The notes under the pieces are model-generated. The model was not told the origin of the DNA, made no database searches, and saw only the letters and a list, made by a program, of their open reading frames with translations. Of a DNA stretch of 64,000 bases, positions 51,323 through 59,904 are shown piece after piece. The translations under genes and the position numbers were made by a program. The stretch is from UBA5066 sp048500275 (lineage in GTDB: Bacteria > Acidobacteriota > Thermoanaerobaculia > UBA5066), in the NCBI GenBank assembly GCA_048500275.1, contig JASNYI010000003.1, positions 496,001 to 560,000 of the forward strand, in the 5' to 3' direction. Each line of letters starts with the position of its first letter. Positions within the stretch are counted from its first letter, which is position 1.

Positions 51323-53344
51323 ATGCGCCGACCGGGGCTCATCGCCGCTCTCCTCTTCGGGGTTCTTTCGCTCCTCGTGCCTCCAAGAGCCGCGGACGCC
51401 GTCGATCCCTCCGCGGGCGCCAGCCCGGCCGTCCTCCTCCGGGTTCTCGACCGGCTCGACAGGCCCGTGCCGGGCCCGACGGCCTGCCTCCTTCCGGAAT
51501 GCGCCCCGCTCGCCGCGACGGCGGTGGAGGCGGGCCTTCGGGTCGAGCTTTCGGACGAGGTCGCGGCGACGCCGGACGTGCGGCTGCGAGTCGCGGCTCA
51601 GGGCTTTGCGCCGGCCCAGGTGACGCCGTTCGCCGCGATGGAGGTCGGGGACGGCGCGACGGCGCCTCGGATCGTCCGGCTGAAGGCGGCGGGCTCCGTG
51701 ACGGCGTCGTTCCTCTCGCTCGACGAACGGAACGAGGAAGCTCTCGTCGTCACGCTCGCCCCGGTCGGGAGAGACGGCCCCGGCAGGCCCGTGGACGAGA
51801 GGAAGCTGACGCTGCCGCCGCGGCCGAAGGCGGTGAGGGCCGTCTTCGAGGACGTCCCGGCCGGTGCCTGGGCCCTCGGCTGGGGCGGCCCGAGGATCGC
51901 GGCCGGGACCGCTCCCGTGACCGTGGCCGCGCTCCCGGTCGACGCCGGCCAGCCCGTCCTCCGGCGCGGCGTCTCCGTCGTGGGCGCGGTTCGCGACGAC
52001 CTCGGCACTCCGCTCGCCGGCGCCCGCGTCCGCGTCTCGGAGCCCTCTCGCGTCGACCGGCGCGACACGTTTCACGACGAGGCCGAGACCGCCGCCGACG
52101 GCGGTTTCGCGATTCACGGCGTGCCCGCCGACGGCCCCGTCCTCTGGTCCGCGTCGGCGCCGGGCTGCATGGAGGAGAGCGGGGTCCTCGGGGGTGAGAC
52201 GCGGCTCGAGATCGTCCTCGAGAGGTCCCAGCTGGTCTCCGGCCGGCTGCTCGAACCCGACGGGCAGCCGGCCCCCGGGGCGCGCGTGGAGGTCCGCTAC
52301 ATTCGCGAGGGCTGGAGCGACACGCACGACGCCCCCATCGTCGTCGCCAAGGACGGTGCCTTCTCCTTCCACCGCGAAGAGCCCCTGCGCGCCGTCCTCG
52401 AGATCCGCGCGGAGGGGTTCCGGCTCGAGGAGCGGGAGCTGGCGCCGCTTGCGGAGGCGGGCTGGCCGCGCGAGGTCTCCCTCGGCGAGATCATCCTCGA
52501 CCGGGGCCGGACCCTCCGCGGCCGCGTGATCGACGCGGCGACGGGCGCGGCGCTCTCCGGCGTCGAGGTGACGTCGGCGGTGACCCGGGAGGAGCTCACG
52601 AGGATCGTGCGCGACGAGCAGGAGACGACGACCGGGGAGGACGGGAGGTTCGAGCTGCCCGGAATCGCGCCGGAGCGGCCCGTCCGGTTCCGGGCGCAGG
52701 CTCCCGGGTACGCGCCGCGAAGCGTCGACGTCGGGGCGTCGCAGGACGAGGTCGAGGTCGCACTCGGCCGCGGCGGACGGGTCGAGGGGCGGCTCTGCGG
52801 CCGGCCGTTCGAGCTCGCCCGCTCGGAGATCTGGCAGCAGGACCCCGCCTTCGAGAAGATGCGCGAGGGGGCGAGGAAGCCCGACGCCGGCGGCCGCTTC
52901 GCGTTCACGGACCTCGAGCCGGGCCGAAGGACCTTCCTCCGCGCCTGGGTCTACGAGGACCCGCTGCGCCCTGCGGGCGGAGCGATGATCTTCGGAGGGA
53001 CGACCGCGTCCGTCGAGGTCGAGGAGGGTCGGACGGTGACCGTCACGCTCGGCTGCGAGGGACTCCCCTTCTCCGGAGCGCTCCTTCTCGACGGGTCGCC
53101 GGCGGCCGATAAGGTCGTCGTCTTCACCGGTCCCGGCGGCCGGGAAGCCGACGCGATGACCGACGCGGCCGGCGGGTTCTCCCTCCGCGTGCCCGTTCCG
53201 GGCGCCTGGTCCGCGCCCTTCGCCGGCGACTATTTCCCCGCGCCCGGGATGAAGTGGGCTCCCGCCGCCTGCCACGTCCTGCCCGGGGGGCTCGAGGGCT
53301 GCGTCCTCGACCTCAGGGCCGTTCCCACGAAGGAGAGCCCATGA
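51323..53344 (+). CDS. Secreted CarboxypepD-regulatory-like repeat protein, paralog 1
   Basis: 673 aa with a signal peptide (1-26). It is built of repeated beta-sandwich modules of the carboxypeptidase-regulatory/prealbumin-like type (RVLDRLDRPVPGPTACLLPEC; VGAVRDDLGTPLAGARVRV; SGRLLEPDGQPAPGARVEV; RGRVIDAATGAALSGVEVTS), each with a D-G-x-F turn (TTGEDGRFELPGI). Conserved marks shared with its two neighbours are GGETRLEIVLERSQ, RGGRVEGRLCGRPFE and the C-terminal C-x5-GL-x-GCVLDL. No protease or glycosidase domain. Probably a periplasmic or surface structural or ligand-binding protein. Overlaps paralog 2 as ATGA. Confidence 0.82.
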   Translation: MRRPGLIAALLFGVLSLLVPPRAADAVDPSAGASPAVLLRVLDRLDRPVPGPTACLLPECAPLAATAVEAGLRVELSDEVAATPDVRLRVAAQGFAPAQVTPFAAMEVGDGATAPRIVRLKAAGSVTASFLSLDERNEEALVVTLAPVGRDGPGRPVDERKLTLPPRPKAVRAVFEDVPAGAWALGWGGPRIAAGTAPVTVAALPVDAGQPVLRRGVSVVGAVRDDLGTPLAGARVRVSEPSRVDRRDTFHDEAETAADGGFAIHGVPADGPVLWSASAPGCMEESGVLGGETRLEIVLERSQLVSGRLLEPDGQPAPGARVEVRYIREGWSDTHDAPIVVAKDGAFSFHREEPLRAVLEIRAEGFRLEERELAPLAEAGWPREVSLGEIILDRGRTLRGRVIDAATGAALSGVEVTSAVTREELTRIVRDEQETTTGEDGRFELPGIAPERPVRFRAQAPGYAPRSVDVGASQDEVEVALGRGGRVEGRLCGRPFELARSEIWQQDPAFEKMREGARKPDAGGRFAFTDLEPGRRTFLRAWVYEDPLRPAGGAMIFGGTTASVEVEEGRTVTVTLGCEGLPFSGALLLDGSPAADKVVVFTGPGGREADAMTDAAGGFSLRVPVPGAWSAPFAGDYFPAPGMKWAPAACHVLPGGLEGCVLDLRAVPTKESP

Positions 53345-55089
53345 GCTTCCTCGCCGCGCTTTGCCTCGCAGTCGCTCCGGTCCTCCTCTCGCCTGCCGCG
53401 GCCGGGGCGCCGCCGAAGGCGAAGGGGTCCGTCGCGGCCTCGTTCCTCTCTCCGGACGAGAAGCGCGAGGAGTCGCTCGTCGTCACGCTCTCGCCGGGGC
53501 CGGCGAGCGGGCCGGCCGGCGCCGCGAAGGCGCCCGTCGAGCGGAAGCTGACCCTCCCTCCCCGGCCGCAGGCCGCGAAGGTTGTCTTCGACGACGTTCT
53601 TCCCGGCACCTGGGTTCTCTCCTGGAACGGGCCCGGCCTCTCGAGCGGAAGAATGGCCGTCGTCGTGGCCGCCGGCCCGGTGGACGCGGGGCGGGTCGAG
53701 GTCCTGCGCGGCGTCACCGTGGACGGGGCCGTCCGGGACGACCTCGGGGGGCCGGTCGCGGGGGCACGCGTCGTCCTCAGGGAGCGGCCGTCCGCCGACC
53801 GCCCCGAGGGCTTCCTCGCGCAGGTCCTCGCCGCCGCCGACGGCGGCTTCTCGATACCGGGAGCGCCCTCCGACGGCGTCCTCGACTGGTCCGCCCGCGC
53901 CGCCGGCCACATGGAGACGAAGGGAGCCCTCGGCGGCGAGACCCGGCTCGAGATCGTCCTCGACCGGGCGCAGCGGGTCACCGGCCGCCTCGTCGACCCG
54001 GACGGCCAGCCTCCCCGCGACGGGAAGGTCGTCGTCCGCTACGTCACCGACACGTCGTCGCGAAACCACGGCGGGAAGATCGAGGCCGACGCCGAGGGCG
54101 CGTTCGCCTTCCACCGCGAGCTGGCCTCGAAGACCCGCGTCCAGGTGCAGGCGAAGGGATTCCGCCAGGCGGAGCGAATCCTCGAGCCGCTCCCGCAGGC
54201 GGGCTGGCCGAAAGAGGTCGACCTCGGCGAGATTCCGCTCGACCGGGGGCGGTCGCTCCGCGGCCGGGCGGTCGACGTGAGCACGGGCGCCGGCGTCGGC
54301 GGCGTCGAGGTGAAGAGCACTGTCTCCCGGAAGGACGGCAGGTCGATCGTCCTCGACCAGCAGGACGCGCTGACGGACGACGAGGGGCGATTCGAGCTCT
54401 CGGGTCTCCCGCCGGAAGAACGCGTGGCGCTCTCGGCCCGGAAAGCGGGCTACGCGCCGAGGAACCTCGACCTCGGCGAGATCGGCGAGGAGCACGAGGA
54501 AGTCGAGGTCGTCCTCGGGCGCGGCGGACGGGTCGAGGGGCGCCTCTGCGGGAGGCCTTTCGAGCTCGCCCGGTCGGAGATCTGGATGGCCGGCCCGGGG
54601 AACGTCATGTCGCGCGAGGGGGCGCAGAAGGTCGACGCGACCGGGCGCTTCGTCTTCACCGGCGTCGAGACCGGCGAGAGGACCTTCATCCGGGCGTTCC
54701 TCCGCGAGAGCCCCCTCAGCCCCGGAAGCTATGGTGTCTCGCTCGGCGGGACGAAGGCCTCGGCCGTCGTCGAGGAGGGGCACACCGCGACCGTCTCCCT
54801 CGGGTGCGACGGCCTGCCCCTCTCCGGCGTCCTCCTCCGCGAGGGGAAGCCCGTCGGTGGAGAGGCGATCGTCTTCGTCGGCCCCGGCGGGGCCGAGCCC
54901 GACGCGATGACCGACGCCGCCGGTGCGTTCTCCCTGCGGGTCCCCGCTCCGGGCGACTACGCGCCGTTCACCGACGAGCATCCGACCCCCGGGATGACGT
55001 GGGCGCCGGTCTCCTGCAACGTGCCGTCCGGCGGCCTCGCGGGGTGCGTCCTCGACCTTCGGGGCGTCGCCGCGGAGGAGAGGCCGTGA
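53341..55089 (+). CDS. Secreted CarboxypepD-regulatory-like repeat protein, paralog 2
   Basis: 582 aa, shorter than its neighbours because the first module (the one with ACLLPxCA) is absent. The signal peptide (1-22) joins directly to KAKGSVAASFLSPDE, which corresponds to about residue 122 of paralog 1. The remaining modules align well (VDGAVRDDLGGPVAGARVVL; TGRLVDPDGQPP; RGRAVDVSTGAGVGGVEVKS), and GRPFELARSEIW is shared with paralog 1 almost at the DNA level, suggesting recent duplication or gene conversion. The tail CNVPSGGLAGCVLDL is conserved. It overlaps paralog 3 by 4 bp (GTGA). Confidence 0.82.
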   Translation: MSFLAALCLAVAPVLLSPAAAGAPPKAKGSVAASFLSPDEKREESLVVTLSPGPASGPAGAAKAPVERKLTLPPRPQAAKVVFDDVLPGTWVLSWNGPGLSSGRMAVVVAAGPVDAGRVEVLRGVTVDGAVRDDLGGPVAGARVVLRERPSADRPEGFLAQVLAAADGGFSIPGAPSDGVLDWSARAAGHMETKGALGGETRLEIVLDRAQRVTGRLVDPDGQPPRDGKVVVRYVTDTSSRNHGGKIEADAEGAFAFHRELASKTRVQVQAKGFRQAERILEPLPQAGWPKEVDLGEIPLDRGRSLRGRAVDVSTGAGVGGVEVKSTVSRKDGRSIVLDQQDALTDDEGRFELSGLPPEERVALSARKAGYAPRNLDLGEIGEEHEEVEVVLGRGGRVEGRLCGRPFELARSEIWMAGPGNVMSREGAQKVDATGRFVFTGVETGERTFIRAFLRESPLSPGSYGVSLGGTKASAVVEEGHTATVSLGCDGLPLSGVLLREGKPVGGEAIVFVGPGGAEPDAMTDAAGAFSLRVPAPGDYAPFTDEHPTPGMTWAPVSCNVPSGGLAGCVLDLRGVAAEERP

Positions 55090-57149
55090 GCGTTCTCGCC
55101 GCCCACTCGCGCCATCGATCCAGACAATACACTGTTCGAGACCTGGCACCATTCCTCGGAGCACCCTGCTCGGGGGCACCGTTCCTGGGCCTCGTGGTCT
55201 CGCTGCTGGCGCTCGGGGCGGGCGCGGCGGAGCCGCCGGCCCCGCCGCGGCTCGTCGCGGTGAAGGTCGTGGACCGGCTCGGGCGGCCGGTGAAGGACCC
55301 CGCGGCGTGCCTCCTGCCGGCGTGCGCGAAGGTGGCTCTTCGCGCAGAGAAGGACGGGTTCGTCGTGGAGATTCCGGCCGGCGCGGACGCGGTGAGCCTG
55401 CGCCTCTCGGCGCGGTCGTTCGAGCCGGCGGAGGTGGCGGTCGCGCCGGAGGCGACGACGGTCGAAGCGACGCTGAAGGCGAAGGGCTCGGTCCGCGTCG
55501 CCTTCCTCGCTCTCGACGGGAAGCGGAGCGAACGGCTGACCGTCTCGCTGAAGGAGACTCTCGACCCCGAGGCCGGGACCCGGGGGCGGCTCCTCGCCGA
55601 GAAGGCGCTCGACCTCGACCCGCGCCCGGCGGCGAATGCCGTCGTCTTCGACGACGTCCCGCCGGGCGACTGGGTTCTCTGGTGGGAAGGGCCGTCGCTC
55701 GCGGCGGGGACGAAGGTCGTGAGGGTCGGCGAGACGCGGGCCGAGGCCGGGACGGTCGCGGTCGTCGCCGGCCGGTCGGTCGAGGGCGCGGTCCGCGACG
55801 ACCTCGGGCTCGTCGTCGCCGGGGCTCGCGTGAGGCTTCGGACGGGAGGCTTCCTGACGGGCAAGCCCGCCGGCACCGACCGCAGCGCGCGGAGCGGAAG
55901 CGACGGCGGCTTCGCCGTCTCCGGCCTCCCTCTCGACGAGGTCTTCTCGTGGGACGTGACCTCACCGGAGCACGAGGACGCGCGGGGCACCCTCGGAGGC
56001 GAGACGCGCCTCGAGGTCGTCCTGACGCGCGCGCAGCGCGTGAGCGGTCGCCTCGTCGACGAAGAAGGGCTCCCGGTCGCCGACGCGCCGTGCGCCGTCT
56101 CCTACACCACGACGACCGTCTCGAAGAACGCCGAGGGGCACGAGCATCGCCACACGAGCGTCGAAGGGCACCGCGAGAGGGTCGTGTCGCGCGAGGACGG
56201 CACGTTCTCCTTTTTCCGTCACCTCCCCTTCTCGGTCCAGGTCGCGCCGGAGAGGGCCGGGTACCTCCCGGAGACGCTCGTTCTCGAACCCCTCGGAGAC
56301 GACGCGGAGCGGGAGGAGCTGGACCTCGGCGACCTCGTCCTGCGCAAGGGGAGGACGCTGACGGGGCGCGTCTCGGCGGCGGGGAGCGGCGAGCCCGTCG
56401 AGGGCGCGCAGCTCGAGGCGACCTGGAAGACCGACGTGGGCGGTTCCGTCGGCACCGAGCGGGGTGCGACGGAGGCAGACGGGTCGTACCGGATCGACGG
56501 CATACTCCCCGGCCGCGAAGTGACGTTGACGGCTCGCAAGAAGGGCTTCGCGCCGCGGACGGTGAAGGTAGACCCGGAGGCCGACTCGGTAGACCTCGTC
56601 CTCGGGCGCGGCGGGCGCGTCGAGGGGCGCGTCTGCGGCACTCCGTGGGAGATGGCCGCGGCCGCCGTCTGGTTCGGCCCCGGCGGCGCGATCTCGAACC
56701 GAAACCAGGCTTCCCTCGACTCCTCGGGGCGTTTCGTCCTCGAGAACGCCGAGACCGGCGTCCTCACCTTCTCCCGCAGCTGGCGCTTCCGCGACCCGGC
56801 GAGGCCCGGCTCGACGTTCGAGTGGAGCGGCCGGGGCCGCACTTCCGTCGACGTGAAGGAGGGCGAGACGTCGCGCGTCTCGCTCGGTTGCGACGGCATC
56901 CCCCTCTCCGGCGTCGTCACGCGCGGCGGCCGCGCCGCCGCCTCGGAGATCGTCACCTTCTCGCTCGGGGGCTCGCCCGCGACCGACGCCCTCACCGACG
57001 CCTCGGGCGCCTTCGCGACCCGCGTTCCCTCGCCGGGACCATGGTTCGCCTCGGCGGGCGGCAGCGCGACGACGGTCTCGGCTTCCTGCGAGGTCCCCCC
57101 GGGCGGCCTCGACGGGTGCGTCCTCGACCTGACGGCCGTGGCGAGGTGA
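55086..57149 (+). CDS. Secreted CarboxypepD-regulatory-like repeat protein, paralog 3
   Basis: 687 aa from a GTG at 55086 overlapping the paralog 2 stop. The first module (KVVDRLGRPVKDPAACLLPACAKV) matches paralog 1. Later modules contain a His-rich insertion (EGHEHRHTSVEGHRE, about residue 355) and end in CEVPPGGLDGCVLDL. The N-terminus is odd: 34 residues (HSRHRSRQYTVRDLAPFLGAPC) separate the start from the hydrophobic signal segment GLVVSLLALGAGA. They are encoded by a low-G+C, repeat-like stretch at 55115-55190, so an element may have been inserted into the signal peptide in frame. An alternative internal start would restore a normal signal peptide. Confidence 0.8.
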   Translation: MSVLAAHSRHRSRQYTVRDLAPFLGAPCSGAPFLGLVVSLLALGAGAAEPPAPPRLVAVKVVDRLGRPVKDPAACLLPACAKVALRAEKDGFVVEIPAGADAVSLRLSARSFEPAEVAVAPEATTVEATLKAKGSVRVAFLALDGKRSERLTVSLKETLDPEAGTRGRLLAEKALDLDPRPAANAVVFDDVPPGDWVLWWEGPSLAAGTKVVRVGETRAEAGTVAVVAGRSVEGAVRDDLGLVVAGARVRLRTGGFLTGKPAGTDRSARSGSDGGFAVSGLPLDEVFSWDVTSPEHEDARGTLGGETRLEVVLTRAQRVSGRLVDEEGLPVADAPCAVSYTTTTVSKNAEGHEHRHTSVEGHRERVVSREDGTFSFFRHLPFSVQVAPERAGYLPETLVLEPLGDDAEREELDLGDLVLRKGRTLTGRVSAAGSGEPVEGAQLEATWKTDVGGSVGTERGATEADGSYRIDGILPGREVTLTARKKGFAPRTVKVDPEADSVDLVLGRGGRVEGRVCGTPWEMAAAAVWFGPGGAISNRNQASLDSSGRFVLENAETGVLTFSRSWRFRDPARPGSTFEWSGRGRTSVDVKEGETSRVSLGCDGIPLSGVVTRGGRAAASEIVTFSLGGSPATDALTDASGAFATRVPSPGPWFASAGGSATTVSASCEVPPGGLDGCVLDLTAVAR
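55115..55190. repeat. Repeat-like insertion in the signal region of paralog 3
   Basis: Contains GGCACCATTCCT (55145-55156) and GGCACCGTTCCT (55175-55186) as near-identical direct copies, preceded by a lower-G+C stretch. Read on the minus strand, GTGCCAGGTCTCGAACAGTG resembles the arms of the GGGGTCAG family in its CAGGTCT part. Absent from paralogs 1 and 2 at the equivalent position. Confidence 0.5.
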
Positions 57150-57155
57150 GAGATG

Positions 57156-57215
57156 GGGGTCAGGTCTTGATTTTCTATTCTGCTGAAGCAGAATAGAAAA
57201 TCAAGACCTGACCCC
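57156..57215. repeat. 60-bp near-perfect palindrome (REP-like), right copy
   Basis: Identical to the copy at 51251 except for one base at the centre (AAGCA for CAGCA), giving 29-bp arms and a 2-nt loop. It begins 7 bp after the paralog 3 stop and ends 27 bp before the aminotransferase ATG. Together the two copies enclose exactly the three paralogous genes. Confidence 0.95.
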
Positions 57216-57242
57216 GTGGGCCTCGGCTACACTCCCCGCGTG

Positions 57243-58547
57243 ATGAGCACACCGCTGCGCTTCGCGCCGGCGCCCGAGTCGGGCGCGGCGCTTTCCGCCC
57301 TCGCCCGTGGCGTCCGCGGGTCGGTCATCCTGAAGATCGCGGCCGAGATCCGCGCCATGAAGGCCCGCGGCGCGGCCGTCTGCAACCTGACGGTCGGCGA
57401 CTTCGACCCGGCGTACTTCCCGATTCCCGAGACCCTCGACGAGGAGATCCGCAGGGCGCTCTCCGACGGGCAGACGAACTACCCGGCGTCGGACGGAATC
57501 CTGCCGCTGCGCGAGGCGATCGCGGAGTACTACCACCGCGAGCTGGGAGTCGACTACCCGGTAGACGGCATCCTCGTCGCGGCGGGCGCGCGGCCTCTCC
57601 TCTACGGCATCTACCGGACGCTCCTCGACCACGGCGACACGGTGATCTACCCGGTGCCGTCGTGGAACAACGACCACTACGTCCACCTCTCGGGGGCGCG
57701 GGCGGTCGAGATCCCGGTCCACGCCTCGACGAACTTCTTCCCGACGGCCGAGCTGCTCGCCCCGCACATCGGCAACGCGCGGCTCCTCGTCCTCAACTCC
57801 CCCGCCAATCCGACCGGTACCGTCATAGACCCGGAGGAGCTCCGCAAGGTCGGCGAGCTGGTCCTCGCCGAGAACCGCCACCGCGCCTGGCGCGGCCGCC
57901 GGCCGCTCTACCTCGCGTTCGACCAGGTCTACTGGACGCTCACGTTCGGGAGCGCGGTGCACGCGACGCCGGTCGGACTCCTGCCCGACCTCGCCCCCTA
58001 CACCATCCTCCTCGACGCCATCTCCAAGTCGTTCTGCGCCACCGGCCTCAGGGTGGGCTGGGGGCTCATGCCGCCGGTCGTGAGGAGCCGGATGGCCGAC
58101 ATCCTCGGGCACGTCGGCACCTGGGCGCCGAAGCCCGAACAGGTCGCCACCGCCGCGCTCCTCGGCCGGGCAGGCGAGCTCCGAACCTTCCGCGCGCGCC
58201 TGACGGAGGGCGTCAAGGAGCGCCTCGACCTCCTCTACGCCGGCTTCTCGGAGATGCGCACGGCGGGCCTCCCCGCCTTCGCCGTCGAGCCTCAGGGGGC
58301 GATCTACCTCTCCGTCAAGCTCGGCCTCGTCGGGAAGCACGTGCGCGGCACGACGCTCCGGACGAACGAGGACGTGAGGGAGCTGATCCTCCGCGAGGCC
58401 GGCTTCGGCATCGTCCCCTTCCAGGCCTTCGGCCTTCAGGAGGAGAGCGGCTGGTTCCGGATCTCGGTCGGGTCGGTCTCCGTCGAAGACATCCGCGACG
58501 CGCTTCCCCGCGTCCGGGCGGTCGTGGAAGAGGCCGCGGGAGCGTAG
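57243..58547 (+). CDS. Class I/II PLP-dependent aminotransferase
   Basis: 434 aa from the ATG at 57243; the open frame extends upstream only into the palindrome. Aspartate-aminotransferase-like fold: VCNLTVGDFDPAYFP, TNYPASDGILPLREAIAEYY, VAAGARPLLYGIYRTLLDHGDTVIYPVPSWNNDHY, LNSPANPTGTV, LAFDQVYWTLTF and the Schiff-base lysine K262 in ISKSFCATGLRVGWG. The C-terminal Arg for the substrate carboxylate is likely in GWFRISVGS. Substrate specificity is not clear. A separate unit from the paralog cluster. Confidence 0.9.
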   Translation: MSTPLRFAPAPESGAALSALARGVRGSVILKIAAEIRAMKARGAAVCNLTVGDFDPAYFPIPETLDEEIRRALSDGQTNYPASDGILPLREAIAEYYHRELGVDYPVDGILVAAGARPLLYGIYRTLLDHGDTVIYPVPSWNNDHYVHLSGARAVEIPVHASTNFFPTAELLAPHIGNARLLVLNSPANPTGTVIDPEELRKVGELVLAENRHRAWRGRRPLYLAFDQVYWTLTFGSAVHATPVGLLPDLAPYTILLDAISKSFCATGLRVGWGLMPPVVRSRMADILGHVGTWAPKPEQVATAALLGRAGELRTFRARLTEGVKERLDLLYAGFSEMRTAGLPAFAVEPQGAIYLSVKLGLVGKHVRGTTLRTNEDVRELILREAGFGIVPFQAFGLQEESGWFRISVGSVSVEDIRDALPRVRAVVEEAAGA

Positions 58548-58568
58548 AGAAGCCCGGCCGGAGCCTCT

Positions 58569-59795
58569 TCAGGCTTCGAGGAGCGCGTCGGCGAGGAGCC
58601 TCCCGACGACGGCGCCCACGAGCGCCGGCGGCCGACAGCAGGCTTCCGACACCTCTGCGAGCGTCCGTGAGCCGTCGAGGAGGAGAAGGACCTCCGCGGC
58701 GAGCGGGTCGAGCGTCACGTTTCGATGCGCCAGCGACGTGACCCGCTCCCCTTCCGCCGCCTGCTGGCGGGCGAGCGCGCTCGCCCGGGGGCGCGTCGAG
58801 ACCGAGGCCGCGCACGGGAACGTCCCCGCGGGGAGGGCCGCCACGTCGGCTCGCGCGGGGTCTCGCACGCCGCCGGGCGGCCTCCGGGGTTCCCCTTCAC
58901 GGACGAAGAGCCCCTGCCGGAACGTCCTCTCCCTCACGGTGTCGAGGAGCGTCTCGCGTTCGACCGGGTCGGGGATCGCCCCGAGGGCGAGAGCCAGCTC
59001 CGGCGGAAGAGGCTCGGCGAGAACGAACGGCTCCTGCGCGTCGCAGAGGTAGTCGAGGCCGGCCGTCCTCGCCCTCCCGACGACCTCCCGGAGCGAGAAC
59101 GCCTCGTTCTCCACCTCCAGGTAGTCGTGGAGGAGGTCCGCGTCGCTCTCCTCCGAGAGCTCCGCCGCCCGTTCGGCGAGGTAGCGGCCCCATGGGCTCT
59201 CCTTCTCGAGGACGTGGGCGGCGACGAGGGCGAGCCGTTCCCTGGCGAGCTGCGCCTTCTCGAGGGGGTCGCGGCCCGCGGAGGTCCCCTCGAGGAGGAC
59301 GTCCCGCACGAGGCGGCGGAATCGCCACCCGGGGAGGGCGTTCCAGCTGACGAAGGCGACCCCTCCCGTAGCAAGCCGCTCGCGGCAGACCCGGAAGAGG
59401 TGGCGCCGCACCGGCTCGGGCACCCACGACAGGACCCCGTGGGCGACGACGTAGTCGAACTCCCCAAAGGTCCCGTCCACGCCGGAGAGGTCGCCCGCGA
59501 CGAGGGTGACATTCGACAGCCCCAGCGCCTCGACCCGGCGGCGACCGGCCTCGATCTGCCGGGTGGAGAGGTCGACCCCGACGAAGCTCGCCCCCGGCAA
59601 GCCGTACGCCATCCCGACGAGGTTGTCGCCGCTCGCCGAGCCCAGTTCGAGAACCCGGGCCGCGGGGACGGGGCGCGGCTCGACTCCGGCGAGCCGCGCC
59701 GCCGCCGCAATTCTCGCCGGGTGCGTGAAGCGGTGAACGAGCCTCTCGTAGGGGACGGCCTCGTAGCTCTCCCGCGTCGGGTCCGGGTGCGGCAT
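58569..59795 (-). CDS. SAM methyltransferase with methyltransferase regulatory domain (PKMT-like)
   Basis: 408 aa. Residues about 1-165: Rossmann methyltransferase with motif I VLELGSASGDNLVGMAYGLPG, VGVDLSTRQIEAGRRR, VAGDLSGVDGTFGEFDYVVAHGVLSWVP. Residues about 170-270 match the methyltransferase regulatory domain (NALPGWRFRRLVRDVLLEG ... ESDADLLHDYLEVENEAFSLREVVGRARTAGLDYLCDAQEP). The C-terminal segment is a short winged-helix-like stretch (HRNVTLDPLAAEVLLLLDGSRTLAEVSEAC). This three-part layout is the one known from bacterial protein-lysine methyltransferases that modify outer-membrane proteins in Rickettsia; target unknown here. Divergent from isocitrate lyase. Confidence 0.85.
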   Translation of the reverse strand: MPHPDPTRESYEAVPYERLVHRFTHPARIAAAARLAGVEPRPVPAARVLELGSASGDNLVGMAYGLPGASFVGVDLSTRQIEAGRRRVEALGLSNVTLVAGDLSGVDGTFGEFDYVVAHGVLSWVPEPVRRHLFRVCRERLATGGVAFVSWNALPGWRFRRLVRDVLLEGTSAGRDPLEKAQLARERLALVAAHVLEKESPWGRYLAERAAELSEESDADLLHDYLEVENEAFSLREVVGRARTAGLDYLCDAQEPFVLAEPLPPELALALGAIPDPVERETLLDTVRERTFRQGLFVREGEPRRPPGGVRDPARADVAALPAGTFPCAASVSTRPRASALARQQAAEGERVTSLAHRNVTLDPLAAEVLLLLDGSRTLAEVSEACCRPPALVGAVVGRLLADALLEA

Positions 59796-59904
59796 GGAGA
59801 CATTCTCGCCTGCCGGCGGGCGCCGGAACGCCCGGGCCAGGGGCGAGCCGGCGGCGCCTCCCGGGCGTTGTGCTGCATTGCAGGATTCGGATAAAGTCCG
59901 TCCG

